64,000 nt of DNA from Rhizobiaceae bacterium. Its GTDB lineage: Bacteria; Pseudomonadota; Alphaproteobacteria; Rhizobiales; Rhizobiaceae. The notes under the pieces were generated by a model. That model was not told the DNA's origin, did no database searches, and saw only the letters and a list, made by a program, of their open reading frames with translations. The translations under genes were made by a program, and so were the position numbers. How positions within the stretch are numbered: the first letter of the stretch is position 1; each line of letters starts with the position of its first letter. Location: the NCBI GenBank assembly GCA_905339215.1, contig CAJPFN010000024.1, positions 62,001 through 126,000 on the forward strand, in the 5' to 3' direction. Below, one piece after another: positions 51,495-59,972 of this stretch.

Positions 51495-51950
51495 TCAGCC
51501 TCGCGCTCCGAGAAACCGCCGGAAGGCATCGAGCGTTTCGGCGCTGACGTGGTGCTCGATCCCTTCAGCGTCGATGCGCGCAGTTTCAGGCCTGATGCCC
51601 AGCGCGCAAAGGAACGATTCGACCACCTGATGGCGTTCTCGGCTGACGCGGGCGAGTTCCTTGCCAGCCTCGGTCAGGAACGCTCCACGATAACGCCGTT
51701 GCTGGATAAGACCCTCAGCGGCCAGCCGCTTCAACATCTTTGCCACCGTCGGCTGCGCGACGCCCAGGCGATGGGCGATGTCCACCTGGCGGGCCTCGCC
51801 GCCGTGATCGATCAGATCTGCGATGAGTTCGACATAGTCCTCGACGAGTTCCGACCGTCGATTGCTCCTTGTCTGCCGAAAGCTTTCGACCTGCATTGCG
51901 GCATCGACGAGCACGCCCGCCCCATCTTCCTTTGGCGCATTTTCATCCAT
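51495..51950 (-). CDS. mntR: MntR-like DtxR-family manganese regulator
   Basis: This 151-residue protein has a winged helix ([49 protein letters not shown]) and a dimerisation/metal region ([25 protein letters not shown]...[21 protein letters not shown]). The E/H-rich EGIEHHVS segment holds the usual ligands. It lacks the SH3 domain of DtxR/IdeR, as MntR does. It is divergent from the multicopper-oxidase operon; the gap holds two ATAGC-N4-GCTAT palindromes. Confidence 0.92.
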   Translation of the reverse strand: MDENAPKEDGAGVLVDAAMQVESFRQTRSNRRSELVEDYVELIADLIDHGGEARQVDIAHRLGVAQPTVAKMLKRLAAEGLIQQRRYRGAFLTEAGKELARVSRERHQVVESFLCALGIRPETARIDAEGIEHHVSAETLDAFRRFLGARG

Positions 51951-51985
51951 CGCCAGCCAGTTCCTCTCAACGTTCGGAAAACATC

Positions 51986-51999
51986 ATAGCCTCGGCTAT
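51986..51999. promoter_or_regulatory. Candidate MntR box 1
   Basis: The perfect palindrome core ATAGC-CTCG-GCTAT, extended to CATAGCC/GGCTATG, lies 36 bp upstream of the mntR start. It matches the proteobacterial MntR box pattern (AACATAGC-N4-GCTATGTT). Confidence 0.72.
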
Positions 52000-52048
52000 G
52001 GTTTATTCCAACCGAGAATACGGAGGGACCCGCTCGCGATCACGGAAA

Positions 52049-52062
52049 ATAGCAATTGCTAT
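52049..52062. promoter_or_regulatory. Candidate MntR box 2
   Basis: The perfect palindrome ATAGC-AATT-GCTAT lies 63 bp (about six helical turns) from box 1 and 57 bp upstream of the multicopper-oxidase start. It has the same half-sites as box 1. Confidence 0.72.
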
Positions 52063-52118
52063 AATTCAAATGTTGTGCTTTCCTTTTTTGCAGTCGCTAT
52101 TGTCCAAGCGGAGCAAAC

Positions 52119-53246
52119 ATGAAGCGCTGGCTGCCTTTCGATCGCGGACGTCGAGGATTTCTCGGTGCCGGGCTAGTTGCTGCGGGCGGGGCAGCGCTCA
52201 GCGCCCGCTCTGCCTTAGGACAGTCGGCGCATCCAGCGGGCCACGGTTCCGCCACTGCCGCGGTAACCGCCGACAGCGTGCCGGCCCACCGAGCGGCGCA
52301 CGGCTCTATGATCACCGTTGGGGAGGTCGATGACGCCCGGAACGGCTTCGACCCCACCGCCATGCTGACTGACTGGGAAAGCGGAACGCTCTCCACGCTG
52401 CCTGACGGAAGGCGCCTGCGGACCTTCGAAGTCACCGCCGAGGACAAGGAAATCGAGATCGCGCCGGGCGTAATGTTCCCGGCCTGGACGTTCAACGGCC
52501 GGGTGCCGGGCCCGGCGTTGAGGGCGGTCGAAGGAGAGCGCCTCCGCATTGTTTTCCGCAATAACGGATCGCATCCTCACTCTATGCACTTCCACGGCAT
52601 TCACGCGGCGCGCATGGATGGCGTTCCCGGTGCGGGGCTGATCGGTCCCGGCGAGGAATTCATCTACGAGTTCGACGCCAAGCCTTTCGGTTGTCACCTC
52701 TACCATTGCCATGCGCTGCCGCTGGCACGCCACATCCACAAGGGGATGTACGGGCTGTTCGTCGTCGACCCCGATCCGGAGCGGCATCCGGAGTTCGCCG
52801 ACGTCGCCCGTTCGCGATTACTAGGCACGCCGGAGAACTCCCGCTGGCAGGAACTGGCGATGGTCATGAACGCCTTCGACACGACGTTCGACGGCGAGAA
52901 CGAGTTCTATGCCTGCAACACGATCGCGCATTGCTATGCAAAGAAACCGATCCGGATTGAAAAGTCCCGGCCAGTGCGCGTCTTCCTCGTGAATGTCACC
53001 GAGTTCGACCCGATCAACTCCTTTCACCTGCACGCCAACTTCTTCGACTATTACGACCAGGGAACCACGCTCACGCCCACGCTGAAGACTGTGGACGTCA
53101 TCATGCAGTGCCAGGCGCAGCGGGGCATCCTGGAGTTCACCTTCGCTGACCACGAGCCGGGGCTCTACATGTTCCATGCACACCAGTCCGAGTTCACGGA
53201 ACTCGGATGGATGGGAATGTTCGACGTCGTTGAGGCCGTGTCATGA
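52119..53246 (+). CDS. Tat-exported multicopper oxidase
   Basis: This 375-residue protein has a Tat-type signal (RRGFLGAGLVAAGGAALSA). The copper motifs are complete: HPHSMHFHG, GCHLYHCHALPLARHIHKGM (type 1/type 3 ligands), NSFHLHANFFDYY and LYMFHAHQSEFTELGWMG. The two-cupredoxin-domain layout resembles two-domain laccases and nitrite-reductase-like oxidases. It is coupled (4-bp overlap) to a ZIP transporter and sits behind candidate MntR boxes, so oxidation of Mn2+ or Cu+ is plausible; the substrate is inferred only. Confidence 0.9.
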   Translation: MKRWLPFDRGRRGFLGAGLVAAGGAALSARSALGQSAHPAGHGSATAAVTADSVPAHRAAHGSMITVGEVDDARNGFDPTAMLTDWESGTLSTLPDGRRLRTFEVTAEDKEIEIAPGVMFPAWTFNGRVPGPALRAVEGERLRIVFRNNGSHPHSMHFHGIHAARMDGVPGAGLIGPGEEFIYEFDAKPFGCHLYHCHALPLARHIHKGMYGLFVVDPDPERHPEFADVARSRLLGTPENSRWQELAMVMNAFDTTFDGENEFYACNTIAHCYAKKPIRIEKSRPVRVFLVNVTEFDPINSFHLHANFFDYYDQGTTLTPTLKTVDVIMQCQAQRGILEFTFADHEPGLYMFHAHQSEFTELGWMGMFDVVEAVS

Positions 53247-54454
53247 ATGAGAGCCTCCAGACACGTCGGATCGAAACTGGCGCCGTACCGCAGAAGTCTA
53301 CACGCCGGCTCGCCGTCATATGGCTGGCCTTGCCGATAGCGGTGCTGGCAGCCGCGATCTGGTGGCTCGTTGCCACCAATACGCTGGCTCGCTTCGACAA
53401 CGGCGCACCGCCTGTCGAATCCTTGACGATCGAACGTACGATCCTTGACAGCAGCGGGCTGCGGCTTCTGGTCCGCGCCGGCGGCTCGGAGCCGATGACG
53501 ATCGCGCAAGTACAGGTCGACGCGGCCTATTGGGAATTCGTCCAGGATCCTCCGGGGGCCGTCGCTCGCGGCGACACGGCCTGGGTGAGCATCCCATTTC
53601 CGTGGGTAGTCGGAGAGGCGCATCTCGTCACGTTCGTCACGAACACCGGCGCAACCTTCGAACATTCGATCCCCGTCGCGGTGGCGACCCCGACCGTGAC
53701 CTCCGGCAACCTAATCTCACAAGCGATCCTTGGCGCCTTTGTCGGAATCCTGCCGGTGGTTGTCGGCCTGATGTTCTACCCCGCGCTTCGAGGTGCGGGA
53801 CCCGCCACGATGGATTTTCTGCTCGCGATGACAGTCGGCCTGCTGGGATTTCTTGCGGTCGACACGTTGGAGGATTCCTTCGAGTTCGCCTCGCAAGCGG
53901 CGGCCATCTTCCAGGGCAGCGCGATGGTGGTATTAACGGCGGCCGCGAGCTTCCTGCTCCTGATGGCCGTTTCGCGGCGGCAGGGCCGCCCGACCGGCGT
54001 GGCACTCGCCGCTTACATCGCACTCGGCATCGGCTTGCATAATCTGGGCGAAGGACTGGCGATCGGCGCCGCCTTCGCTGCGGGAGCGGCCGGGCTGGGA
54101 ACGTTTCTGGTTATTGGCTTCACCATTCACAACATAACAGAGGGCATCGGGATCGCAGCGCCTATGCTAAAGGCGAGACCGTCACTTTGGACGTTCGCTG
54201 CGCTGGCATTGCTTGCGGGCGGGCCGGCCGTCATCGGCATTTGGCTGGGCAGCCTCGCCTATGCGCCGCACTGGTCGGCGCTCGCCCTCGCGATCGGTGC
54301 GGGCGCAATCCTCCAGGTCATCGTCGAGGTAAGCATCCTTCTCATGCGCGGCAACGGACGTGGAACGGCGGCGCTCGGTACCCCGCCGGTTCTTGCCGGG
54401 CTCGCAATCGGCGTCGGCTTCATGTACGTCACCGCGATGCTGGTGAAAGTCTGA
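53243..54454 (+). CDS. ZIP-family metal transporter with an N-terminal periplasmic domain
   Basis: This 403-residue protein has TM1 (LAVIWLALPIAVLAAAIWWLV) and a periplasmic beta-type domain of about 110 residues (VRAGGSEPMTIAQVQVDAAYWEFV...). An eight-helix ZIP core follows with IALGIGLHNLGEGLAIG and FTIHNITEGIGIA, containing the His/Asn/Glu metal-site residues of ZIP TM4 and TM5. It likely imports a divalent metal such as Mn2+, Zn2+ or Fe2+, perhaps supplied by the linked oxidase. A decayed duplicate follows the P1B-4 ATPase. Confidence 0.9.
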   Translation: MNESLQTRRIETGAVPQKSTRRLAVIWLALPIAVLAAAIWWLVATNTLARFDNGAPPVESLTIERTILDSSGLRLLVRAGGSEPMTIAQVQVDAAYWEFVQDPPGAVARGDTAWVSIPFPWVVGEAHLVTFVTNTGATFEHSIPVAVATPTVTSGNLISQAILGAFVGILPVVVGLMFYPALRGAGPATMDFLLAMTVGLLGFLAVDTLEDSFEFASQAAAIFQGSAMVVLTAAASFLLLMAVSRRQGRPTGVALAAYIALGIGLHNLGEGLAIGAAFAAGAAGLGTFLVIGFTIHNITEGIGIAAPMLKARPSLWTFAALALLAGGPAVIGIWLGSLAYAPHWSALALAIGAGAILQVIVEVSILLMRGNGRGTAALGTPPVLAGLAIGVGFMYVTAMLVKV

Positions 54455-54459
54455 GGCCG

Positions 54460-54834
54460 ATGAAACGAGCCGCTTCACGCGCTGCCGTCCCACTGGTTCT
54501 GCTGGCAGGGCTGGCAGGGCTGGCGGTCGGCGGCGGCTCGGCGGCGCATGAAGGCGCGACCGGCGTCGTCGCAGAGCGCATGCACGGAATGAAATCCATG
54601 GCGGAGGACGTGAAGGCGCTCGCGGAAATGCGTGATGGCAAGCGCTCCTTCAGCGCTGACGATGCGAAGACCCGAGTCGCTTCCCTTCATCGTACTTGCC
54701 ATCAAGCTCAAGAGCTGTTCGCCGATGGCAAGAACGAACACGCGAGCCGGGCTCTACCGGCAGTTTGGGAGCACCCCGACGCGTTTGCTGCCGCGATGGC
54801 TGATTTCGAGGTTCTGTCGCAGACTCTTCGGTAA
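54460..54834 (+). pseudogene. Cytochrome c'/c556-like protein truncated by the IS6-family element
   Basis: This frame of 124 codons has signal VPLVLLAGLAGLAVGGGSA and a cytochrome c'-type helical region (HEGATGVVAERMHGMKSMAEDVKALAEM...ASLHRTCHQAQELFADGKNEHASRALPAVWEHPDAFAAAMADFE). The C-terminal helix with the CxxCH heme site is missing because the IS begins at about 54810; the last eight codons are IS sequence. Start ATG 54460 is 6 bp after the ZIP stop. The missing 3' end is not found beyond the IS. Confidence 0.8.
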
Positions 54835-55629
54835 TGACGGCGAGGGCATGAAGCTCCTTGGTTTCGGGGGAGTTCGTCATGTTCAAGGGCCGTCATTTCG
54901 ACCAGTCGGTGATCCTGCTTTGCGTGCGCTGGTACCTTGCCTACAATCTCAGCCTGCGCGATTTGGAAGAGATGATGGCCGAACGGGGCCTGAGCATCGC
55001 ACTCTACCGTTCATCGCTGGGTCGTACGCTTCGCGCCGCAACTGCTGGAGCGCTTCAACCGGCGCAAGCGTGCCGTCAGGGGCAAGTGGCACCTGGACGA
55101 AACCTATATCAAGGTCCGCGGTCAATGGATGTATCTCTACCGGGCCATCGACAGCGTCGGTGACACGGTGGAGTTCTTCTTCAGCGAACGCCGTGACCTG
55201 GTGGCTGCCAAGCGCTTCCTGCGCAGGGCGTTTCAGCGCCATGGCCGCCCGGAGCGCATCGTCATCGACGGCAGCCAGACCAACCGCGAGGCAATCATTG
55301 CCTGTGACGGTGAAAGCCGGCTGCGGGATCGCTCGCGGCGTTCCTCGAAACCTATCCGCATCCGCCGGAGCCAATACCTCAACAACCGGATCGAGCAGGA
55401 CCACCGGCGCATCAGGCGCCGCATCCGATCAATGCTCGGCTTCAAGTCGCCGAAGAGCGCCGTCATTATCCTGTCCGGCATCGAGATGATCCACATGATG
55501 CGCAAACGACAGGCAAGGTATGCCTACAATCCCAGGCCGTCGATCGCCGAACAGTTCGATATCCTCGCCGCCTGACGGATAGGCCGACGCGGACGTTCAT
55601 GACCTCCGTCTAACGTTTGCGACAGAACC
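54810..55629 (+). mobile_element. IS6-family insertion sequence (820 bp)
   Basis: Terminal inverted repeats start GGTTCTGTCGCA at 54810 and, inverted, end TGCGACAGAACC at 55629. The length of 820 bp and the single DDE transposase gene are typical of IS6/IS26-type elements. The 8-bp flanks (GATTTCGA left, CGCGCCAA right) do not match. The missing target duplication suggests a deletion or IS-IS recombination at this point. Confidence 0.9.
54879..55575 (+). pseudogene. IS6-family transposase, frameshifted
   Basis: Frame A starts at 54879 (MFKGRHFDQSVILLCVRWYL). Near 54999-55001 two bases appear lost (the codons for Ile-Asp-His become ATCGCAC). In the second frame the protein continues: HRWVVRFAPQLLERFNRRKRAV, HLDETYIKVRGQWMYLYRAIDS, VIDGSQTNRE and NRIEQDHRRIRRR, i.e. 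all three DDE residues. It ends with EQFDILAA at 55575. The element is probably immobile by itself. Confidence 0.88.
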
Positions 55630-55648
55630 CGCGCCAATACATTCCGCA

Positions 55649-56260
55649 TCAGTCATCAGCAAGGATGCTCTCAGCGCGGTTCGGATGCTTGGCCGTGACA
55701 CTCGGCGCCGTTGTCCTGGGCGGCAAGGCAGAAACGCCCAGGTCCCTGCAGACGCGGGAAGCGCCGCCGGGCAGCGTTTCGATCGCATGGTCCGTCGTAT
55801 AGGTCTCGGCAAACAGCCGCCAAGCTTCGAGGTTGCGATAGGGTACCGCGATCAGCACGGGAACCTCGCGCGCCAGCGCCTCGGCGATGAGCGGTCTGAA
55901 GCCGCCGCCTTCGGCCTCGGTCTTGCCGAACTTGTTGACCATCACGAGGTCGGCGCCGGCCTCCAGCCCGCGCGCCGCCGAGGCGACAGCCTTCAGCAAT
56001 TCGTCGACGTCCAGCACGCAGCCGCGCGCATGCGGGCCACGATCCTCCGAGATGCCGAAGCGCTCGCCGCTCGACAGTTCCTCGAGGATCATGTCGCAGC
56101 GGGTGCGGCCTGGACAGGGCTGATTGCGCTGCACGAAGCCTGCTAGCGAAAGGCCCTGGCCGACGAGATGATCGGCCACGGTTCGCATGACCGCATCGAT
56201 CGCACCGCTGTCCGAGTAGATGATTGCCGTGATCGGGGTGGGCGGAGAGAGCCGGGACAA
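55649..56260 (-). CDS. DUF2478 protein (molybdenum-linked NTPase-like)
   Basis: This 203-residue protein has IIYSDSGAIDAVMRTVADHLVGQGLSLAGFVQR at the N-terminus, CDMILEELSSG in the middle, GADLVMVNKFGKTEAEGGGFRPLIAEAL and VPYRNLEAWRLFA. These match DUF2478 proteins, found with molybdate transport or molybdenum-cofactor genes. It likely relates to molybdenum enzyme maturation. It follows the MogA-like gene by 16 bp and ends next to the IS. Confidence 0.82.
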   Translation of the reverse strand: MSRLSPPTPITAIIYSDSGAIDAVMRTVADHLVGQGLSLAGFVQRNQPCPGRTRCDMILEELSSGERFGISEDRGPHARGCVLDVDELLKAVASAARGLEAGADLVMVNKFGKTEAEGGGFRPLIAEALAREVPVLIAVPYRNLEAWRLFAETYTTDHAIETLPGGASRVCRDLGVSALPPRTTAPSVTAKHPNRAESILADD

Positions 56261-56276
56261 TTGAAAGATCCTTCGT

Positions 56277-56807
56277 TCAGGTTGCGGGCCGGAAAGCGCG
56301 GCAAATTTCGGGCCTGGTCTCCAGACGTGGCCCGCCGATCAGGTCGATGCAGTATGGGATGGCGGCGAAGACTGCGTCCAGGCAGGTCGCGATCGACGAC
56401 GGTTTGCCGGGCAGGTTGACGATCAGCGACTGTCCGCGCGTGCCGGCGATCTGCCGCGACAGGATCGCGGTCGGAACCTCGGCGAGGCTGGCGGTTCGCA
56501 TCGCTTCGCCGAAGCCAGGTAGAAGGCGCTCGCACACTTCCGCGGTCGCCTCCGGCGTCACGTCGCGCGCCGCCGGACCGGTGCCGCCGGTGGTCAGGAT
56601 CAGCGCGCATCTCTCCCGGTCGCAAAGTTCGACCAGCGCCTGCTCGATCGCGGCGCGGTCATCCGACACGAGCCGCTTTTCCGGCCGCCAGTCATTCGCC
56701 AGAACCTTGGCGAGATAGGCTTCGATCGCGGGTCCGCCGCGATCCTCGTAGAGGCCGGCCGCGGCCCGGTCTGAACTTACGACGATGCCGATCGCGATGG
56801 CCGTCAT
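56277..56807 (-). CDS. Molybdopterin adenylyltransferase-like protein (MogA/MoaB family)
   Basis: This protein of about 176 residues starts at 56807 (MTAIAIGIVVSSDRAAAGLYEDRGGPAI). The signature LILTTGGTGPAARDVTPEAT is the molybdopterin-binding TTGGTG motif, and the later LPGKPSSIATCLDAVFAAIPYCIDLIGG is typical of MogA. It activates molybdopterin by adenylylation before Mo insertion. The gene context suggests service to a nearby, now missing, molybdoenzyme. Confidence 0.9.
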   Translation of the reverse strand: MTAIAIGIVVSSDRAAAGLYEDRGGPAIEAYLAKVLANDWRPEKRLVSDDRAAIEQALVELCDRERCALILTTGGTGPAARDVTPEATAEVCERLLPGFGEAMRTASLAEVPTAILSRQIAGTRGQSLIVNLPGKPSSIATCLDAVFAAIPYCIDLIGGPRLETRPEICRAFRPAT

Positions 56808-56904
56808 GCTGCATGGTTCCCGTGACCGGGTAGACATTTCGTCGTGGCTGTTCCGTTTGCCCCGGCGGCATTTCGGTCATGCGGATGTTCGAGTGCGTGC
56901 GCCA

Positions 56905-57486
56905 TCAGTGTGCCACACCGCGCCGCGCCTTCATGCGGCGTGCCATGGCGCCCAGATCGCCTCTGGTCAGTCTGATCCTGGCGATGGCGAGAACGATGCC
57001 GTTCTCGATTGCCAGGTGACCGCTCTCGCTGGAGGCATAGGCTTGCATCAATTCACGCGCCGCGGAACTGACCTGAACCACCTCCGCGGACTGAACCGAC
57101 AGCTCCGCAACGATTTTGTCGACGGCGGATTGTGCTCGCCGGTGATCTTCCAAGAGCCGCGCGAACACGACGCCCAGATTGTCTTCCCGCAGTGCCCTGC
57201 GTCGGACGGCGGGAAACAGATCCATTTCCTCATCCTCGTGATCAAGCGGGACGTCATGACTGAGGAACGTCACGACCATGTCGGCCTCACGTCGGTCTAC
57301 CTTGCCCGACAGGGCGAAGCGGCGCAGGGCTGAACAGATCATTCGTTGGCGGACGTGGTCCGCAAAGATGTAGGCGAGCGGCTCGTCGAGGAGCGACGAC
57401 GGAATCACCTCGACCAGCGGCAGGGTGCTGGGGCGGGGAGCATTGCGGTCGGTATCGCCTGCCGGTGCCGGATCAGGAATGGTCAT
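56905..57486 (-). CDS. Hemerythrin-domain (HHE) protein
   Basis: This protein of about 193 residues is mainly helical. His and Glu residues are placed as in HHE-type di-iron proteins: YIFADHVRQRMICSAL, SHDVPLDHEDEEMDLFPAV, LLEDHRRAQ and ESGHLAIENGIVL. Such proteins sense or carry O2/NO or repair Fe-S clusters and are often found with denitrification genes. ATG 57486 overlaps the upstream small gene by 14 bp. Confidence 0.85.
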   Translation of the reverse strand: MTIPDPAPAGDTDRNAPRPSTLPLVEVIPSSLLDEPLAYIFADHVRQRMICSALRRFALSGKVDRREADMVVTFLSHDVPLDHEDEEMDLFPAVRRRALREDNLGVVFARLLEDHRRAQSAVDKIVAELSVQSAEVVQVSSAARELMQAYASSESGHLAIENGIVLAIARIRLTRGDLGAMARRMKARRGVAH

Positions 57487-57820
57487 GGCAACCTCCGCCG
57501 CCGCACGAGCAGCCATCATGTGCGTTGCCGGGATGGGCCCTGGCGTCGCGAGCGAGCGACCAGGACAGCATGCGGGTCAGGCAGGCGCCGGCGGGATCGT
57601 CGGAGCGCTCGAGCGCGGTCATCAGACCCAGCCAGTCCTCGTCTCCCGCCGACAGAGCGAAGCGCTGCACGGCGCCGCTCACGTATTCGCCGACGCTTTC
57701 CCCATGCGCGTCCCGTGCGGCTTCAACTTGGGCGGCAAGGACGATGTCGCCGAGTTCCATCAAGGTCGCCGTGGCAACGTCCTCGTCGCGCAAGGCACTC
57801 ATCATTGTCCCGAGCAGCAT
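57473..57820 (-). CDS. Hypothetical protein with Cys/His-rich C-terminus
   Basis: This 115-residue helical protein (MLLGTMMSALRDEDVATATLMELGDIVLAAQVEAARD...) ends in DGCSCGGGGCHDHS, a likely metal-binding tail. It lies between the parvulin and hemerythrin genes with overlaps and short gaps, hence one operon. I associate this arrangement with nar-type nitrate-reductase operons but cannot name the family. Confidence 0.65.
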   Translation of the reverse strand: MLLGTMMSALRDEDVATATLMELGDIVLAAQVEAARDAHGESVGEYVSGAVQRFALSAGDEDWLGLMTALERSDDPAGACLTRMLSWSLARDARAHPGNAHDGCSCGGGGCHDHS

Positions 57821-57832
57821 GGCATTTCCTCG

Positions 57833-58198
57833 CTATTGAACGAGTGGGGACGGCGAGCCGGCCAAGTCGATCCCGTCGATGACCGAACGGCCGGCGAGCA
57901 TGGCGATGTAGTGGCGGATGGCGGTCCGCCTTACACGTTCGTCGAGATAGTCGCCGATCCGCCGACGAACAGCTTCGAAGGGCAATTGACGTCCCTCCTC
58001 GCGCCGATCGACGCGCACGATATGAAAACCGTAGCGGCTTTCGACCGGAACTTCGCGGATCGTGCCGATTGGCATCGAGCCGAGCGCGGCTTCGAATTCG
58101 GGAACAGTCTGCCCGGGACCGATCTGGCCGAGATTGCCCTCGACCTCGCGCGACGGGCAGGACGAAAACTGCCTGCAGAGTTCGGTTGTGCCTTTCCA
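57833..58198 (-). pseudogene. NifM/parvulin-type peptidyl-prolyl isomerase, C-terminal fragment
   Basis: The frame reads ELCRQFSSCPSREVEGNLGQIGPGQTVPEFEAALGSMP..., then SRYGFHIVRVDRREEGRQLPFEAV and a final helical tail to 57833. It is the C-terminal parvulin domain of a NifM-like isomerase. It lacks the N-terminal half and a plausible start; an in-frame TAA stops it just upstream (about 58199-58201), near the left end of the Tn element. Parvulins of this type sit after narI in many nitrate-reductase operons. Confidence 0.82.
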
Positions 58199-58260
58199 TT
58201 AAACCTCAAGAATCGGCTTGCAATGAGTTCAAGGCGTTACGCGGGCACCTAATTTGATAA

Positions 58261-58271
58261 TTAGCAGTTAA
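58261..58271 (+). repeat. Left outer inverted repeat of the Tn element
   Basis: TTAGCAGTTAA, inverted copy at 61784-61794. It is embedded in an AT-rich stretch (58251-58300) with further TAAT/GATAAT repeats that look like transposase-binding sites. Confidence 0.6.
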
Positions 58272-58304
58272 TTATGATAATAATTGCTTGATTTTAGCAC
58301 TTAA

Positions 58305-58313
58305 TGTGAGAAT
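58305..58313 (+). repeat. Left inner inverted repeat of the Tn element
   Basis: TGTGAGAAT preceded by TTAA; the inverted copy at 61734-61742 is also flanked by TTAAT. These are probably second transposase-binding sites. Confidence 0.5.
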
Positions 58314-58346
58314 GATCGATCTCATGTTTTTGCGTCGGGGACCACG

Positions 58347-59966
58347 ATGTCCGAGCCGTTTGCCGAAGAAATCGATGACGTAGACTGGGATGACGCCTGC
58401 CGTAAGGCGGATGTGATCCGCGAGTTTCTGCGTCGAGTGTCCGGTCCCACAACGACAGCCCAGATACGAGACCTTGCCGACGAGCTTCGGCTAAGCCAGG
58501 CATCAGCGTATCGCCTGCTGAAGCTATTCCGAGCAGGCGGGACCGTTCTATCACTCGTCGGACGCAAGGCCGGCCGCCCCGTCGGCCACAGGGTTCTCGA
58601 CGAAGCGCGCGACGAAATCATCCGGGCCGAGATCAAGCGCTTCTACCTGAAGAAGAACCGCCCGTCCGTATCAGCTCTGGTGCGTGAGGTGAACGCGAGC
58701 TGTCGCGCTGCAGGCTTGGCGCCACCTCATCGGAGAACAATCGTCGCACGCATTGAAGACGTCGATCTTGCCAAGCGCGCCAAGGCGCGCGGAGAACCGA
58801 AGATTGAGAAATCGACTATTGCCGTTCCGGGCAAGTTCGAAGTTTCGAGACCGCTGCAGGTTGTCCAAATTGACCACACCAAGGCAGACATCTTCGTCGT
58901 TGATGAAGAGGATCGTCGACCGCTCGGGCGCCCGTGGCTGACATTGGCCATGGATGTCTGCAGCAGGATGGTCACCGGTTTCTACCTCACCATGGCGGCA
59001 CCATCTCGGCTATCGACAAGCCTTTGCTTGTTGCATTCGGTCTTTGATAAATCTGCGTGGCTTCGCGAACGCGAAATAGCAGACCCCTGGCCCGTCGCTG
59101 GCCTCCCGGATCGGCTCCATGTGGATAATGGCCGTGACTTCCGCAGCCGCGCATTCCAACGCGGCTGCGAGGATGCCGGTATCGAGATTGACTGGCGGCC
59201 TCCCGGCGAGCCCCGCTTTGGGGGGCACATCGAGCGCCTGATCGGCACACAGATGGGCAAGCTTCACCTGCTTCCCGGCACAACATTCAGCAATCCCGAC
59301 GAACTGGGCGAGTACAATTCTCGTCGACATTCGGCATTCACGCTGCGCGAACTCGAGCGCTACATCGCTCTCGACATTGTCGGCGACTACCATCAATCGA
59401 TCCACGCCAGTCTCAAACGACCACCGATCGCTGTATGGCGCGAGCATGAAGGTACAATCCCGCTACGGCTTCCACAGGACCGAATGCATTTCTGGCTCAC
59501 CTTCCTGCCCGAAGACGAACGGACACTGCGGCCAAACGGCATCCACATCTTTGGATTGCGATACTGGTCCGCCGCCTTGGCTGCGGATGTCGGACGGACC
59601 GGCAAGCGGCGGCTGTTGATCAAATATGACCCGCGAGATCTGTCTCGTATATTCGTCCGGCGTCTGTCGGGCAACTTCGTGGAGGCACGATATGCCGACA
59701 TCACCTTGCCTTCGATCACGCTCGCTGAAGCCAAGTCGTCGCGAGAATGGCTGTTGGCGAAGGGAAAACGCGAAATCGATATGGGAACAATCGTTCGTAC
59801 CGCCATAGCTCGGCGCCAGTTGGTGGAAGACGCGAAGCGGATGACGGCTACAGTACGGCACGGCAAGGCAGTCGGCCGCAAGCCAAGAGTGGAAGATCGC
59901 GAATGGGGCTCGCTTCGCGGCGTCGACTCCAGCAAACCCGTACCCTTTGTCGAGGATACGGATTGA
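58347..59966 (+). CDS. tniA: TniA-like DDE transposase (Mu-transposase C-terminal type)
   Basis: This 539-residue protein has N-terminal helix-turn-helix regions (TAQIRDLADELRLSQASAYRLLKLF and following). The integrase catalytic core has Asp in VVQIDHTKADIF, Asp in LHVDNGRDFRSRAF and Glu in FGGHIERLIGTQMG. The C-terminal Mu-type beta-barrel is RRHSAFTLRELERYIALDIVGDYHQSIHASLKRPPIAVW onward. It cuts and joins transposon ends, activated by TniB-ATP. The adjacent tniB starts 6 bp downstream. Confidence 0.93.
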   Translation: MSEPFAEEIDDVDWDDACRKADVIREFLRRVSGPTTTAQIRDLADELRLSQASAYRLLKLFRAGGTVLSLVGRKAGRPVGHRVLDEARDEIIRAEIKRFYLKKNRPSVSALVREVNASCRAAGLAPPHRRTIVARIEDVDLAKRAKARGEPKIEKSTIAVPGKFEVSRPLQVVQIDHTKADIFVVDEEDRRPLGRPWLTLAMDVCSRMVTGFYLTMAAPSRLSTSLCLLHSVFDKSAWLREREIADPWPVAGLPDRLHVDNGRDFRSRAFQRGCEDAGIEIDWRPPGEPRFGGHIERLIGTQMGKLHLLPGTTFSNPDELGEYNSRRHSAFTLRELERYIALDIVGDYHQSIHASLKRPPIAVWREHEGTIPLRLPQDRMHFWLTFLPEDERTLRPNGIHIFGLRYWSAALAADVGRTGKRRLLIKYDPRDLSRIFVRRLSGNFVEARYADITLPSITLAEAKSSREWLLAKGKREIDMGTIVRTAIARRQLVEDAKRMTATVRHGKAVGRKPRVEDREWGSLRGVDSSKPVPFVEDTD

Positions 59967-59972
59967 GCTGAC

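Noticed and set aside
57425-58252. Plus-strand frame of 275 codons opposite the hemerythrin/parvulin cluster
   Set aside because: No domain is visible; the opposite strand carries recognisable families with coupled starts and stops.
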